This document shows, in pieces, positions 1 to 10,200 of a stretch of 64,000 nt of DNA. Every line of letters starts with the position of its first letter. Position 1 is the stretch's first letter. Under the pieces are notes generated by a model. It was not told where the DNA came from, did not search any database, and saw only the letters and a program-made list of their open reading frames with translations. Location of the stretch: the NCBI RefSeq assembly GCF_000252955.1, contig NC_014228.1:1378005-1442004 (forward strand). The letters run 5' to 3'. Source of the stretch: Xenorhabdus nematophila ATCC 19061. Its GTDB lineage: Bacteria; Pseudomonadota; Gammaproteobacteria; Enterobacterales; Enterobacteriaceae. A program made the translations under genes and the position numbers.

Positions 1-212
1 AACTGGCAGAAAAATACAGTTGCCGGTTATTAGGGCAGATCCCGCTACATATCTCATTGCGTGAAGATCTTGATCGTGGTGAACCGACAGTAAGTCGTCA
101 GCCTGACAGTGAGTTTGCGGATATCTACCGTGAAATTGCGGCCAATATTGCGGCTCAGATGTATTGGAAAGGCGAAACGATCCCGACGGAAATTTCCTTC
201 CGCGCAGTTTGA
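1..212 (+). CDS. apbC: Iron-sulfur cluster carrier ApbC/Mrp, C-terminal end (partial)
   Basis: Only the last 69 codons are present; the gene begins before the window. The reading frame from base 3 ends at TGA 210-212. The visible tail (LGQIPLHISLREDLDRG, then a run ending ISFRAV) matches the C-terminus of Mrp/ApbC P-loop ATPases, which bind and deliver Fe-S clusters in the cytoplasm. The catalytic P-loop lies outside the window, so activity cannot be judged. Its position before udk-dcd-asmA matches the enterobacterial order, which supports the call. A weak hairpin at 254-278 follows the stop. Confidence 0.85.
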   Translation, partial: LAEKYSCRLLGQIPLHISLREDLDRGEPTVSRQPDSEFADIYREIAANIAAQMYWKGETIPTEISFRAV

Positions 213-906
213 TTTAAAAAGTCCTGTTCACATTGGACGGAAGTAAAATGAACAGCTCCTGGTTTGATACCGGGAGCTTCAATTCCACTGCAATTTAATA
301 AATATCCTTATTCGAATGACTTGGTACTGCGAGGTTAACATCATATGAATATGAAAAAGGTTTTCTTATTGCTTATTAAAATAAATTAAATGTAAGGAAG
401 TCTATAATAAGATTGTGTCCGGTATTTTATATGCATGTCCCTTTTCTTCGTTTATATTGGCTGTCCAATATTAAAATTCAATTTATTAACTGTTATTTTC
501 ATCATCAGAAAAATAATAAATAACAGTTAATTTTATTTCTTTTGGCATGTTACCTCCTTCATTTTCTGACAGAAAAGGGACAATCGAAAAACGACAGGCC
601 ATTCCAAATCAGTGGAGATACACGACAAAGTGATGGTGGGTCTGCATCAAGTGGATCAGATTATTTCTGGAGCTGTAGTTAAGGCTTTTTGAAGCAGGAA
701 ATCTGGGACAATGTGATTTTAAAATGATTTTTTCATTTTTGAGTTTGAAATTGCGGGATTTTTATGCAAAACGTATCTAAAAAAGTGAGACTTACCTTGT
801 TTACTCTGGAATAGAAGTCATTAACTCCCTATAATCCGCCAAACATGGTGTATCAAGCGCTGTGTTTCCCACTTTATTTTTCTTTTTTAACCAGGTTATT
901 TCTATT
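213..906. other. apbC–udk intergenic region
   Basis: About 690 bases without a recognisable gene. It holds a hairpin after apbC (254-278), a nested inverted-repeat structure (436-582, listed separately) and a possible -10 element TATAAT at 830-835 for udk. A frame over about 524-690 encodes a Gly/Ser-rich tail ending DYFWSCS without a convincing start. It may be a gene remnant, but I do not recognise it. Confidence 0.5.
436..582. repeat. Nested inverted repeat, possible MITE-like element
   Basis: The outer arms are TGTCCCTTTTCT (436-447) and its exact complement AGAAAAGGGACA (571-582). Inside them is a perfect 14-bp stem with a 19-nt loop (485-498 with 518-531), followed by a T-rich run on the plus strand. 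Two concentric perfect inverted repeats in 147 bp resemble a miniature transposable element or a strongly structured RNA. No flanking target duplication is obvious. Confidence 0.4.
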
Positions 907-1548
907 ATGGCTGATGAAGCACATAAGTGTACAATTGTAGGTATTTCAGGTGCCTCTGCCTCAGGCAAAAGCCTTATTGCCAACACTCTTTATAGAGAAT
1001 TACGCGCTCAGGTAGGTGATCACAATATCGGCGTCATCACGGAAGATTGCTATTACAAAGATCAAACCAACACTCCGATGGAAGAACGCTATAAAGTTAA
1101 TTACGATCACCCAAGTTCAATGGATCACAATTTGTTATTTGAACATCTTCAGGCATTGAAAGCCGGAAAATCCATTGAATTACCGCAATACGACTACGTT
1201 GAACACACCCGCAAATCCGAATCTATCCATTTTGAGCCAAAAAGAGTCATTATCCTTGAAGGTATTCTACTATTAACGGATAAGCGTTTGCGCCAAGAGC
1301 TGGATTTCTCCATTTTTGTTGATACACCGCTGGATATCTGCCTGATGCGCCGCATTAAGCGCGATGTGAATGAACGGGGACGTTCTCTGGATTCTGTCAT
1401 AGAACAATATAAGAAAACCGTGCGACCCATGTTCCTGCAATTTATCGAGCCATCAAAGCAATATGCCGATATTATTGTTCCTCGTGGCGGGAAAAACCGT
1501 GTGGCTATTGACATCTTAAAAGCTAAGATTGGTCAATTTTACGAATAA
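907..1548 (+). CDS. udk: Uridine/cytidine kinase
   Basis: Phosphorylates uridine and cytidine to UMP and CMP using GTP or ATP in the cytoplasmic pyrimidine salvage pathway. The 213-aa product equals the E. coli length. The P-loop GASASGKS is at residues 15-22, and long blocks such as [16 protein letters not shown] and [18 protein letters not shown] are conserved. An upstream in-frame ATG at 862 would add 15 residues ([15 protein letters not shown]) absent from the family, so the start at 907 is preferred. dcd follows 46 bp downstream on the same strand, so the two may be cotranscribed. The frame is intact with no oddities. Confidence 0.95.
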   Translation: MADEAHKCTIVGISGASASGKSLIANTLYRELRAQVGDHNIGVITEDCYYKDQTNTPMEERYKVNYDHPSSMDHNLLFEHLQALKAGKSIELPQYDYVEHTRKSESIHFEPKRVIILEGILLLTDKRLRQELDFSIFVDTPLDICLMRRIKRDVNERGRSLDSVIEQYKKTVRPMFLQFIEPSKQYADIIVPRGGKNRVAIDILKAKIGQFYE

Positions 1549-1594
1549 AATGCTGGTTAGCATTCATAAACATCATCGTATTTGAGAGGAAATA

Positions 1595-2176
1595 ATGCGA
1601 CTCTGCGACCGTGACATTATTAAATGGCTGGATGAAGGTAAACTGGTGATTACTCCACGTCCCCCTGTGGAACGTATTAATGGGGCAACTGCTGATGTAT
1701 GCCTCGGGAATCAGTTTCGCGTTTTTCGTGGTCATACAGCAGCTTATATCGACCTGAGTGGCCCTAAGGCTGAAGTCAACGCAGCACTTGATCGTGTCAT
1801 GAGTGATGAAATCACCTTGCCTGATGGGGAAGCATTCTTCCTTCATCCTGGTGAATTGGCTTTGGCGGTGACACTGGAATCTGTCACCTTGCCTGATAAC
1901 TTAGTGGGTTGGTTGGATGGGCGTTCGTCTCTGGCACGCCTGGGCCTGATGGTTCATGTTACTGCGCACCGTATTGATCCCGGTTGGCAGGGGCAAATAG
2001 TCCTGGAATTCTATAATTCAGGCAAACTGCCTTTGGCTTTACGTCCTGGTATGGTCATCGGCGCATTAAGTTTTGAACCGCTGTCGGGAGCGGCTGAACG
2101 GCCTTATAACCGACGCCAGGATGCTAAATATAAAAATCAGCAAGGAGCCGTAGGTAGCCGAATCAGTGAGGATTGA
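1595..2176 (+). CDS. dcd: dCTP deaminase
   Basis: Deaminates dCTP to dUTP, the main source of dTMP precursors in enterobacteria; a soluble trimer. The 193-aa length matches E. coli Dcd exactly. The active-site segment [14 protein letters not shown] (108-121) and the catalytic glutamate E138 in IVLEFYN are present. A good ribosome binding site (GAGGA, about 1583-1587) precedes the ATG. The gene sits between udk and asmA as in E. coli. No sign of decay. Confidence 0.96.
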   Translation: MRLCDRDIIKWLDEGKLVITPRPPVERINGATADVCLGNQFRVFRGHTAAYIDLSGPKAEVNAALDRVMSDEITLPDGEAFFLHPGELALAVTLESVTLPDNLVGWLDGRSSLARLGLMVHVTAHRIDPGWQGQIVLEFYNSGKLPLALRPGMVIGALSFEPLSGAAERPYNRRQDAKYKNQQGAVGSRISED

Positions 2177-2252
2177 TCTTTTCTGATAAAGCGTTCTGAT
2201 GGCACTTTCTGGTGAAAAATAGTCATCTTGTGGACATGAGATTGGGGTAGTC

Positions 2253-4121
2253 ATGAAGAGATTGTTGACGACACTCGTTATTTTGTTGGTAGTTATTGTT
2301 GTTGGCTTAATGGCGTTGGTCATGCTGGTTAATCCGAATGATTTTCGCGACTATATAGTTAAGCAGGTACAAAAGAAGAGTGGCTACCATCTCGTGTTAC
2401 AGGATGAGCTGCGTTGGCATGTTTGGCCAAAATTGAGCATTCTGACTGGGCAGATATCACTGACTGCTCAGAATGCTAAACAACCTGCCGTTGTGGCAGA
2501 AAACATGCGTTTGGATGTGGAATTATTCCCTCTGTTATCTCATCAACTTTCTGTTAAAGAAGTGATGCTGAAAGGGGCGGTTTTGCGAGTGACTCCGGAT
2601 AGCCAACCTCAGAAGCGGCTGGAAGCACCTGTAGCGCCTGAAAGTGGTTTTCATTACCCTATGGTTGCGAGCAATCAGCCTTGGAAACTGGATATTTCCA
2701 AGATCAGAGTCGTAGATAGTTTACTGATTTGGCAAACCAGCAACCATTCTCAATTTAATGCCCGTGATATCAATTTACTGTTGAATCGCAGTGATAAAGA
2801 TCATATTAATCTTGAAGTTAGCAGTAAGATCAATAGAAACCAGCAAGAATTGGCATTTGAGCTTAACGCATCAATGGATACTTCGGATTATCCACAGCAG
2901 ATATCGGCTGATATAGATTCTTTTGAATACCTGTTGCAGGGGGTTGGTTTGCCATCTGTAGGGATCAAAGGAGCGGGTAGTGCCATTGCGAAATATCAGG
3001 CGCGATCTGAATCCGTTGCATTGCAAAAAATAGCGTTAACCGTGAATGAAGAGAGTGATCTGAAAGGCGATATTACCGCCGTCTTGAAAGACAGGCCGCA
3101 ATATTCCATCAATCTGATCTCTTCGAAATTAAATCTGGATAATCTGTTGGGGTGGGATAACTTACCTAAAAACAGCCCACAGGCAAAACATGATTACCGA
3201 ATCGAAAATAACTCATTAAAGCCGGTCATTGCGACATCAGTATCACCCTTATCCAATTACGATCTTGCATTCTTGCAAGGATTTAATGCAAATCTCTCGT
3301 TTTCAGCAGATAAATTTATTTATCAGGGCATGGATATTGATAATTTTGCTTTGAAAGCGGTAAACAATCATGGTGTGACGGACATTGAAAAATTAAACGG
3401 CAATGTATTTGGCGGGTATTTTGCCTTTCCGACAACAATTGATGCTACGGTAACACCTGCCAAATTACATACAAAACCATTCTTGCAGCAGATTGAATTG
3501 CAGCCTTTATTGACAACATTGGCCTTGCCATCGGTATTTAATGGTCAGCTTAATGTAGAGGGTGATCTGGTTGGTGAGGGTTATGATGAATATGCCATTT
3601 CCCATTATTGGCAAGGTAATTTAAATCTTGAACTGAAAAATGCGCGTTTGGATGGACTGAATATTCCCCAGCTTATCCAGCAATCTTTTTCACGAGTGAC
3701 AGATCAAGTTGGTCAACCTACGAATACAGATAGTTTTACTGAAGCCAAGAATATGTCAGTGAAAGCCTATTTAGATCGCGGTAAAGTTAAAATTAATGAA
3801 CTTGCTGCAACCTCAGGAATATTAAATATTCGAGGGCAGGGAACAACAAATTTACTGAAGCAGAACAGCGATGTTACATTGCGGGTGCAATTAACTGATG
3901 GGTGGGGCAAACAGAACGAATTTGTGCGTCAGTTGGCGAAATTGAAAATCCCTTTGAGGGTTTATGGCAATTGGGATAATTTGCAGTATACGTTGAATGT
4001 AGAATCGCTAATGCGTGATGAAATACAGCAAAAAGCCAAAAAATCTATCAAAGATTGGCTCGAAAGGCATAGCAGTAGTGAAGATGCTGAAGTACTAGAG
4101 GATCTGCTAAATAGAAAGTAG
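2253..4121 (+). CDS. asmA: AsmA family outer-membrane assembly protein
   Basis: A 622-aa AsmA-like protein, near the E. coli length of 617. One N-terminal membrane anchor (residues about 5-27, LLTTLVILLVVIVVGLMALV) is followed by a long periplasmic region of the AsmA/VPS13-like bridge type. The C-terminal part (about 440-580) has the AsmA signature region, including FVRQLAKLKIPLRVYG. AsmA was identified through suppressors of misassembled OmpF, and the family is linked to lipid transport to the outer membrane. Its usual neighbour yegH is about 7 kb away here because a tail-fibre gene intervenes. A 10-bp hairpin at 4215-4238 lies downstream. Confidence 0.93.
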   Translation: MKRLLTTLVILLVVIVVGLMALVMLVNPNDFRDYIVKQVQKKSGYHLVLQDELRWHVWPKLSILTGQISLTAQNAKQPAVVAENMRLDVELFPLLSHQLSVKEVMLKGAVLRVTPDSQPQKRLEAPVAPESGFHYPMVASNQPWKLDISKIRVVDSLLIWQTSNHSQFNARDINLLLNRSDKDHINLEVSSKINRNQQELAFELNASMDTSDYPQQISADIDSFEYLLQGVGLPSVGIKGAGSAIAKYQARSESVALQKIALTVNEESDLKGDITAVLKDRPQYSINLISSKLNLDNLLGWDNLPKNSPQAKHDYRIENNSLKPVIATSVSPLSNYDLAFLQGFNANLSFSADKFIYQGMDIDNFALKAVNNHGVTDIEKLNGNVFGGYFAFPTTIDATVTPAKLHTKPFLQQIELQPLLTTLALPSVFNGQLNVEGDLVGEGYDEYAISHYWQGNLNLELKNARLDGLNIPQLIQQSFSRVTDQVGQPTNTDSFTEAKNMSVKAYLDRGKVKINELAATSGILNIRGQGTTNLLKQNSDVTLRVQLTDGWGKQNEFVRQLAKLKIPLRVYGNWDNLQYTLNVESLMRDEIQQKAKKSIKDWLERHSSSEDAEVLEDLLNRK

Positions 4122-4214
4122 ATCTTATTACAGTCTTTAAATGTTAATTTTCCTATTACTTTTCTATCGTGGGGAGAGATGATGATGGCTCTCTCCGCAG
4201 AGTGCATACAGTTT

Positions 4215-4238
4215 GAACAGGCGATCGCTTTCGCGATC
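4215..4238. terminator. Hairpin between convergent asmA and tail-fibre gene
   Basis: AGGCGATCGC and GCGATCACCT pair with one mismatch around a short TTTC loop, between the 3' ends of two convergent genes. No strong T-tract follows on either strand, so termination is only probable. Confidence 0.4.
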
Positions 4239-4286
4239 ACCTGATTTAACTCTTATTTTTACCAATAATAAATTATCGAGACTCTA

Positions 4287-7200
4287 CTAATACCCTACAA
4301 TTTGGTAATAGAAGTGAGGAACCCAACCCAGTTGCGGCGTCATAACTGATACTGTCAATGTATCCTGCGATAATCCGATGCCATTGGCATTATTTCTTTG
4401 TGTTTTGACATCCGCCAGATGACTTGGTCTTTGATGATCCAAATTATCTCCGACAATACTTGCACGACCCGAAATGATGCCATTTGGCAATGTAATGGGA
4501 AGTTTTATTGTGTAGAAGTGAGTATAGTAGGTCACTCCGTTTATCACAGACGGATTAGAGTTCCCAATAGGTTCATTCACAGTTGCCAATCCGTTGACCA
4601 TAAAGATATCACCTAACTGGATGACGGTATGCTCATCTCCAATCAGGCGTGAGCTAATGTCTAATCCAATCAGTTCACCCAAACCTATATTTCTTACAAA
4701 GGCTTGTTTATCCTGGATATCTGAACCGTTCTTACTTTTCGCCAGGCGACCTTCAGCATTGGTATTGGCATTATTGGCTAATGCCTCTGCTTTGCTGATA
4801 CGTGTATTAACTTCTGCTCTGGTATAAGCGTCCACATCAGATGCAATAAGTTTAATATCTGAAGAGAGCGCCTTGTTATTCACAGTACGTGACATCGGTA
4901 CCCGGCTGTCCGCATTGTTATTGGCTTCTTTTGCCTTCTCTGCAATATCCTCGATTTTAATGTCAATTTCGGTTTTAGTATAAGTCCCTATATCAGATGC
5001 GATAAGTTTAATATCTGAAGAGAGCGCTTTGCCATTCACAGTACGTGACATCGGTATCCGACTGTTCGCATTATTATTGGCTTCATTTGCCTGACTTCTA
5101 ATTTCATTAATAAAATGGTCAACTTCTTCTGTAGTATAGACATGAATATCAGAGGCAGTCAGTTCGACATCGTCAGTCAGTTCCTTGCCATTGATTCTGC
5201 GGGTTAGCGGTACTTTGCTGTCAGCCAGTTTACTGGCGGCTTCTGCCTGTTTCATGGCCTCTTCGGCCTGTAGCTTAACCGGCTGGATCAGGTTGTCGGT
5301 TTCTGCCTTGCTGTAGGCATTGATATCCGCGGCAGCCAGATCGACATCGTGATTCAGTTCTTTGCCATTGATCTTGCGGGTTAACGGCACTTTGCTGTCA
5401 GCCAGTTTACTGGCGGCTTCCGCCTGTTTCATGGCCTCTTCGGCCTGTAGCTTAACCGGCTGGATCCGGTTATCGGTTTCTGCCTTGCTGTAGGCATTGA
5501 TATCCGCGGCAACCAGTTCAACATCCTGATTCAGTTCTTTGCCATTGATTTTGCGGGTCAATGGCACTTTACTGTCAGCCAGTTTCAGGGCCTCTTCGGC
5601 CTGTAGCTTAACCGGCTGGATCAGGCTGTCGGTTTCCGCTTTGCTGTAGGCATTAACATCCGCGGCAACCAGATCGACATCGTGGTTCAGTTCTTTGCCG
5701 TTGATTTTGCGGGTCAGTGGCACTTTGCTGTCAGCCAGATTACTGGCAGCTTCCGCCTGTTTAATGGCCTCTTCGGCTTGTAGCTTGACCGGCTGGATCA
5801 GGTTGTCGGTTTCTGCTTTGCTGTAGGCATTAACATCCGCGGCAGCCAGATCGACATCGTGATTCAGTTCCCTGCCGTTGATTTTGCGGGTCAGTGGCAC
5901 TTTGCTGTCAGCCAGATTACTGGCGGCTTCCGCCTGTTTAATGGCCTCTTCGGTTTGTAGCTTGACCGGCTGGATCAGGTTGTCGGTTTCCGGTTTGCTG
6001 TAGGTATTGATATCCGAAGCGGTCAGTTCGACATCGTTTGTGAGTTCTTTGCCATTGATTTTGCGGGTCAGTGGCACTTTGCTGTCAGCCAGTTTAATGG
6101 CCTCTTCAGCCTGTAGTTTGACCGGCTGGATCAGGTTGTCGGTTTCTGCTTTGCTGTAGGCATTGATATCTGCGGCAGCCAGATCGACATCGTGATTCAG
6201 TTCTTTGCCATTGATCTTGCGGGTTAACGGCACTTTGCTGTCAGCCAGTTTACTGGCGGCTTCCGCCTGTTTCATGGCCTCTTCGGCCTGTAGCTTAACC
6301 GGCTGGATCAGGTTATCGGTTTCTGCCTTGCTGTAGGCATTGATATCCGCGGCAACCAGTTCAACATCCTGATTCAGTTCTTTGCCATTGATTTTGCGGG
6401 TCAATGGCACTTTACTGTCAGCCAGTTTCAGGGCCTCTTCGGCCTGTAGCTTAACCGGCTGGATCAGGTTGTCGGTTTCTGCTTTGCTGTAGGCATTGAT
6501 ATCTGCGGCAGCCAGATCGACATCGTGATTCAGTTCCCTGCCGTTGATTTTGCGGGTCAGCGGCACTTTACTGTCAGCCAGTTTACTGGCGGCTTCCGCC
6601 TGTTTAATGGCCTCTTCGGTTTGTAGCTTAACCGGCTGGATCAGGTTATCGGTTTCTGCCTTGCTGTAGGCATTAACATCCACGGCAGCCAGATCGACAT
6701 CGTTTGTCAGTTCTTTGCCATTGATTTTGCGGGTCAGCGGCACTTTGCTGTCAGCCAGTTTACTGGCGGCTTCCGCCTGTTTAATGGCCTCTTCGGTTTG
6801 TAGCTTAACCGGCTGGATCAGGTTATCGGTTTCTGCCTTGCTGTAGGCATTAACATCCACGGCAGCCAGTTCAACATCCTGATTCAGTTCTTTGCCATTG
6901 ATTTTGCGGGTCAGCGGCACTTTACTGTCAGCCAGTTTCAGGGCCTCTTCGGTTTGTAGCTTAACCGGCTGGATCAGGTTGTCGGTTTCTGCTTTGCTGT
7001 AGGCATTGATATCTGCGGCAGCCAGATCGACATCGTGATTCAGTTCTTTGCCATTGATCTTGCGGGTTAACGGCACTTTGCTGTCAGCCAGTTTACTGGC
7101 GGCTTCCGCCTGTTTAATGGCCTCTTCGGTTTGTAGCTTAACCGGCTGGATCAGGTTATCGGTTTCTGCCTTGCTGTAGGCATTAACATCCGCGGCAGCC

Positions 7201-10200
7201 AGATCGACATCGTGATTCAGTTCCCTGCCGTTGATTTTGCGGGTCAGCGGCACTTTACTTTCCGCCAGTTTCAGGGCCTCTTCGGTTTGTAGCTTGACCG
7301 GCTGGATCAGGTTGTCGGTTTCCGGTTTGCTGTAGGCATTAACATCCGAGGAAATCAGTTCAACATCCTGATTCAGTTCTTTGCCATTGATTTTGCGGGT
7401 CAGCGGCACTTTACTGTCAGCCAGTTTCAGGGCATCTTCGGCTTGTAGCTTGACCGGCTGGATCAGGCTGTCGGTTTCTGCTTTGCTGTAGGCATTGATA
7501 TCTGCGGCAGCCAGATCGACATCGTGATTCAGTTCTTTGCCGTTGATTTTGCGGGTCAGTGGCACTTTGCTGTCAGCCAGATTACTGGCAGCTTCCGCCT
7601 GTTTAATGGCCTCTTCGGCTTGTAGCTTGACCGGCTGGATCAGGTTGTCGGTTTCTGCTTTGCTGTAGGCATTAACATCCGCGGCAGCCAGATCGACATC
7701 GTGATTCAGTTCCCTGCCGTTGATTTTGCGGGTCAGCGGCACTTTGCTGTCAGCCAGTTTACTGACGGCTTCCGCCTGTTTAATGGCCTCTTCAGCCTGT
7801 GCTTTAACCGGCTGGATCAGGTTATCGGTTTCCGGTTTACTGTAAGCATTGATATCCGCGGCAATCAGTTCGACATCGTTTGTCAGTTCTTTGCCGTTGA
7901 TTTTGCGGGTCAGCGGCACTTTGCTGTCAGCCAGTTTACTGGCGGCTTCCGCCTGTTTAATGGCCTCTTCGGTTTGTAGCTTAACCGGCTGGATCAGGTT
8001 ATCGGTTTCTGCCTTGCTGTAGGCATTAACATCCACGGCAGCCAGATCGATATCGTTCGTCAGTTCCTTGCCATTGATTTTGCGGGTCAATGGCACTTTA
8101 CTTTTTGCCAGTTTCAGGGCCTCTTCGGTTTGTAGCTTGACCGGCTGGATCAGGCTGTCGGTTTCTGCCTTGCTGTAGGCATTGATATCTGCGGCAGCCA
8201 GATCGACATCGTGATTCAGTTCTTTGCCATTGATCTTGCGGGTTAACGGCACTTTGCTGTCAGCCAGTTTACTGGCGGCTTCCGCCTGTTTAATGGCCTC
8301 TTCGGTTTGTAGCTTAACCGGCTGGATCAGGTTATCGGTTTCTGCCTTGCTGTAGGCATTAACATCCGCGGCAGCCAGATCGACATCGTGATTCAGTTCC
8401 CTGCCGTTGATTTTGCGGGTCAGCGGCACTTTGCTGTCAGCCAGTTTACTGGCGGCTTCCGCCTGTTTAATGGCCTCTTCGGTTTGTAGCTTAACCGGCT
8501 GGATCAGGCTGTCGGTTTCTGCCTTGCTGTAGGCATTGATATCTGCGGCAGCCAGATCGACATCGTTTGTCAGTTCTTTGCCATTGATTTTGCGGGTCAG
8601 CGGCACTTTACTGTCAGCCAGTTTCAGGGCCTCTTCGGCCTGTAGCTTAACCGGCTGGATCAGGTTGTCGGTTTCTGCTTTGCTGTAGGCATTGATATCT
8701 GCGGCAGCCAGATCGACATCGTGATTCAGTTCCCTGCCGTTGATTTTGCGGGTCAGCGGCACTTTACTTTCTGCCAGTTTCAGGGCCTCTTCGGCCTGTA
8801 GCTTAACCGGCTGGATCAGGCTGTCGGTTTCCGCTTTGCTGTAGGCATTAACATCCGCGGCAGCCAGATCGACATCGTGGTTCAGTTCTTTGCCGTTGAT
8901 TTTGCGGGTCAGTGGCACTTTGCTGTCAGCCAGATTACTGGCAGCTTCCGCCTGTTTAATGGCCTCTTCGGCCTGTAGCTTGACCGGCTGGATCAGGTTG
9001 TCGGTTTCTGCTTTGCTGTAGGCATTAACATCCGCGGCAGCCAGATCGACATCGTGATTCAGTTCCCTGCCGTTGATTTTGCGGGTCAGCGGCACTTTGC
9101 TGTCAGCCAGTTTACTGACGGCTTCCGCCTGTTTAATGGCCTCTTCAGCCTGTGCTTTAACCGGCTGGATCAGGTTATCGGTTTCCGGTTTACTGTAAGC
9201 ATTGATATCCGCGGCAATCAGTTCGACATCGTTTGTCAGTTCTTTGCCGTTGATTTTGCGGGTCAGCGGCACTTTGCTGTCAGCCAGTTTACTGGCGGCT
9301 TCCGCCTGTTTCATGGCCTCTTCGGCCTGTAGCTTAACCGGCTGGATCAGGTTATCGGTTTCTGCCTTGCTGTAGGCATTGATATCCGCGGCAACCAGTT
9401 CAACATCCTGATTCAGTTCTTTGCCATTGATTTTGCGGGTCAATGGCACTTTACTGTCAGCCAGTTTCAGGGCCTCTTCGGCCTGTAGCTTAACCGGCTG
9501 GATCAGGTTGTCGGTTTCTGCTTTGCTGTAGGCATTGATATCTGCGGCAGCCAGATCGACATCGTGATTCAGTTCCCTGCCGTTGATTTTGCGGGTTAAC
9601 GGCACTTTGCTGTCAGCCAGTTTACTGGCGGCTTCCGCCTGTTTAATGGCCTCTTCGGTTTGTAGCTTAACCGGCTGGATCAGGTTATCGGTTTCTGCCT
9701 TGCTGTAGGCATTAACATCCGCGGCAGCCAGATCGACATCGTTTGTCAGTTCTTTGCCATTGATTTTGCGGGTCAGCGGCACTTTACTGTCAGCCAGTTT
9801 CAGGGCATCTTCGGCCTGTAGCTTGACCGGCTGGATCAGGTTGTCGGTTTCCGCTTTGCTGTAGGCATTAACATCCGCGGCAGCCAGATCGACATCGTTA
9901 GTCAGTTCTTTGCCATTGATTTTGCGGATTAATGGCACTTTGCTTTCCGCCTGTGTGGCGGCAGTTCCCGCGTTTTTGTTGGCTGTTTCAGCCAGTTGCA
10001 TAGCATCTTCGGCCAGTGCTCTGACAGGCTGGATCAGGCTGTCGGTTTCCGCTTTGCTGTAGGCATTGACATCCGAGGCGGTCAGTTCAACATCTTGATT
10101 CAGTTCCTTGCCGTTGATTCTGCGGATTAACGGCACCTTGCTTTCCGCTTGTGTAATGGCGGTTCCTGCGTTTTTGTTAGCCGTTTCTGCCTGTTTCAGG

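Noticed and set aside
543..690. A small gene encoding a Gly/Ser-rich protein ending FWSCS
   Set aside because: No credible start codon or ribosome site, no family recognised, and it overlaps the inverted-repeat element.
7701..9332. Plus-strand open frames of 92 aa inside the tail-fibre repeats
   Set aside because: They are antisense to the repeat array, recur with its period and have no independent start context.
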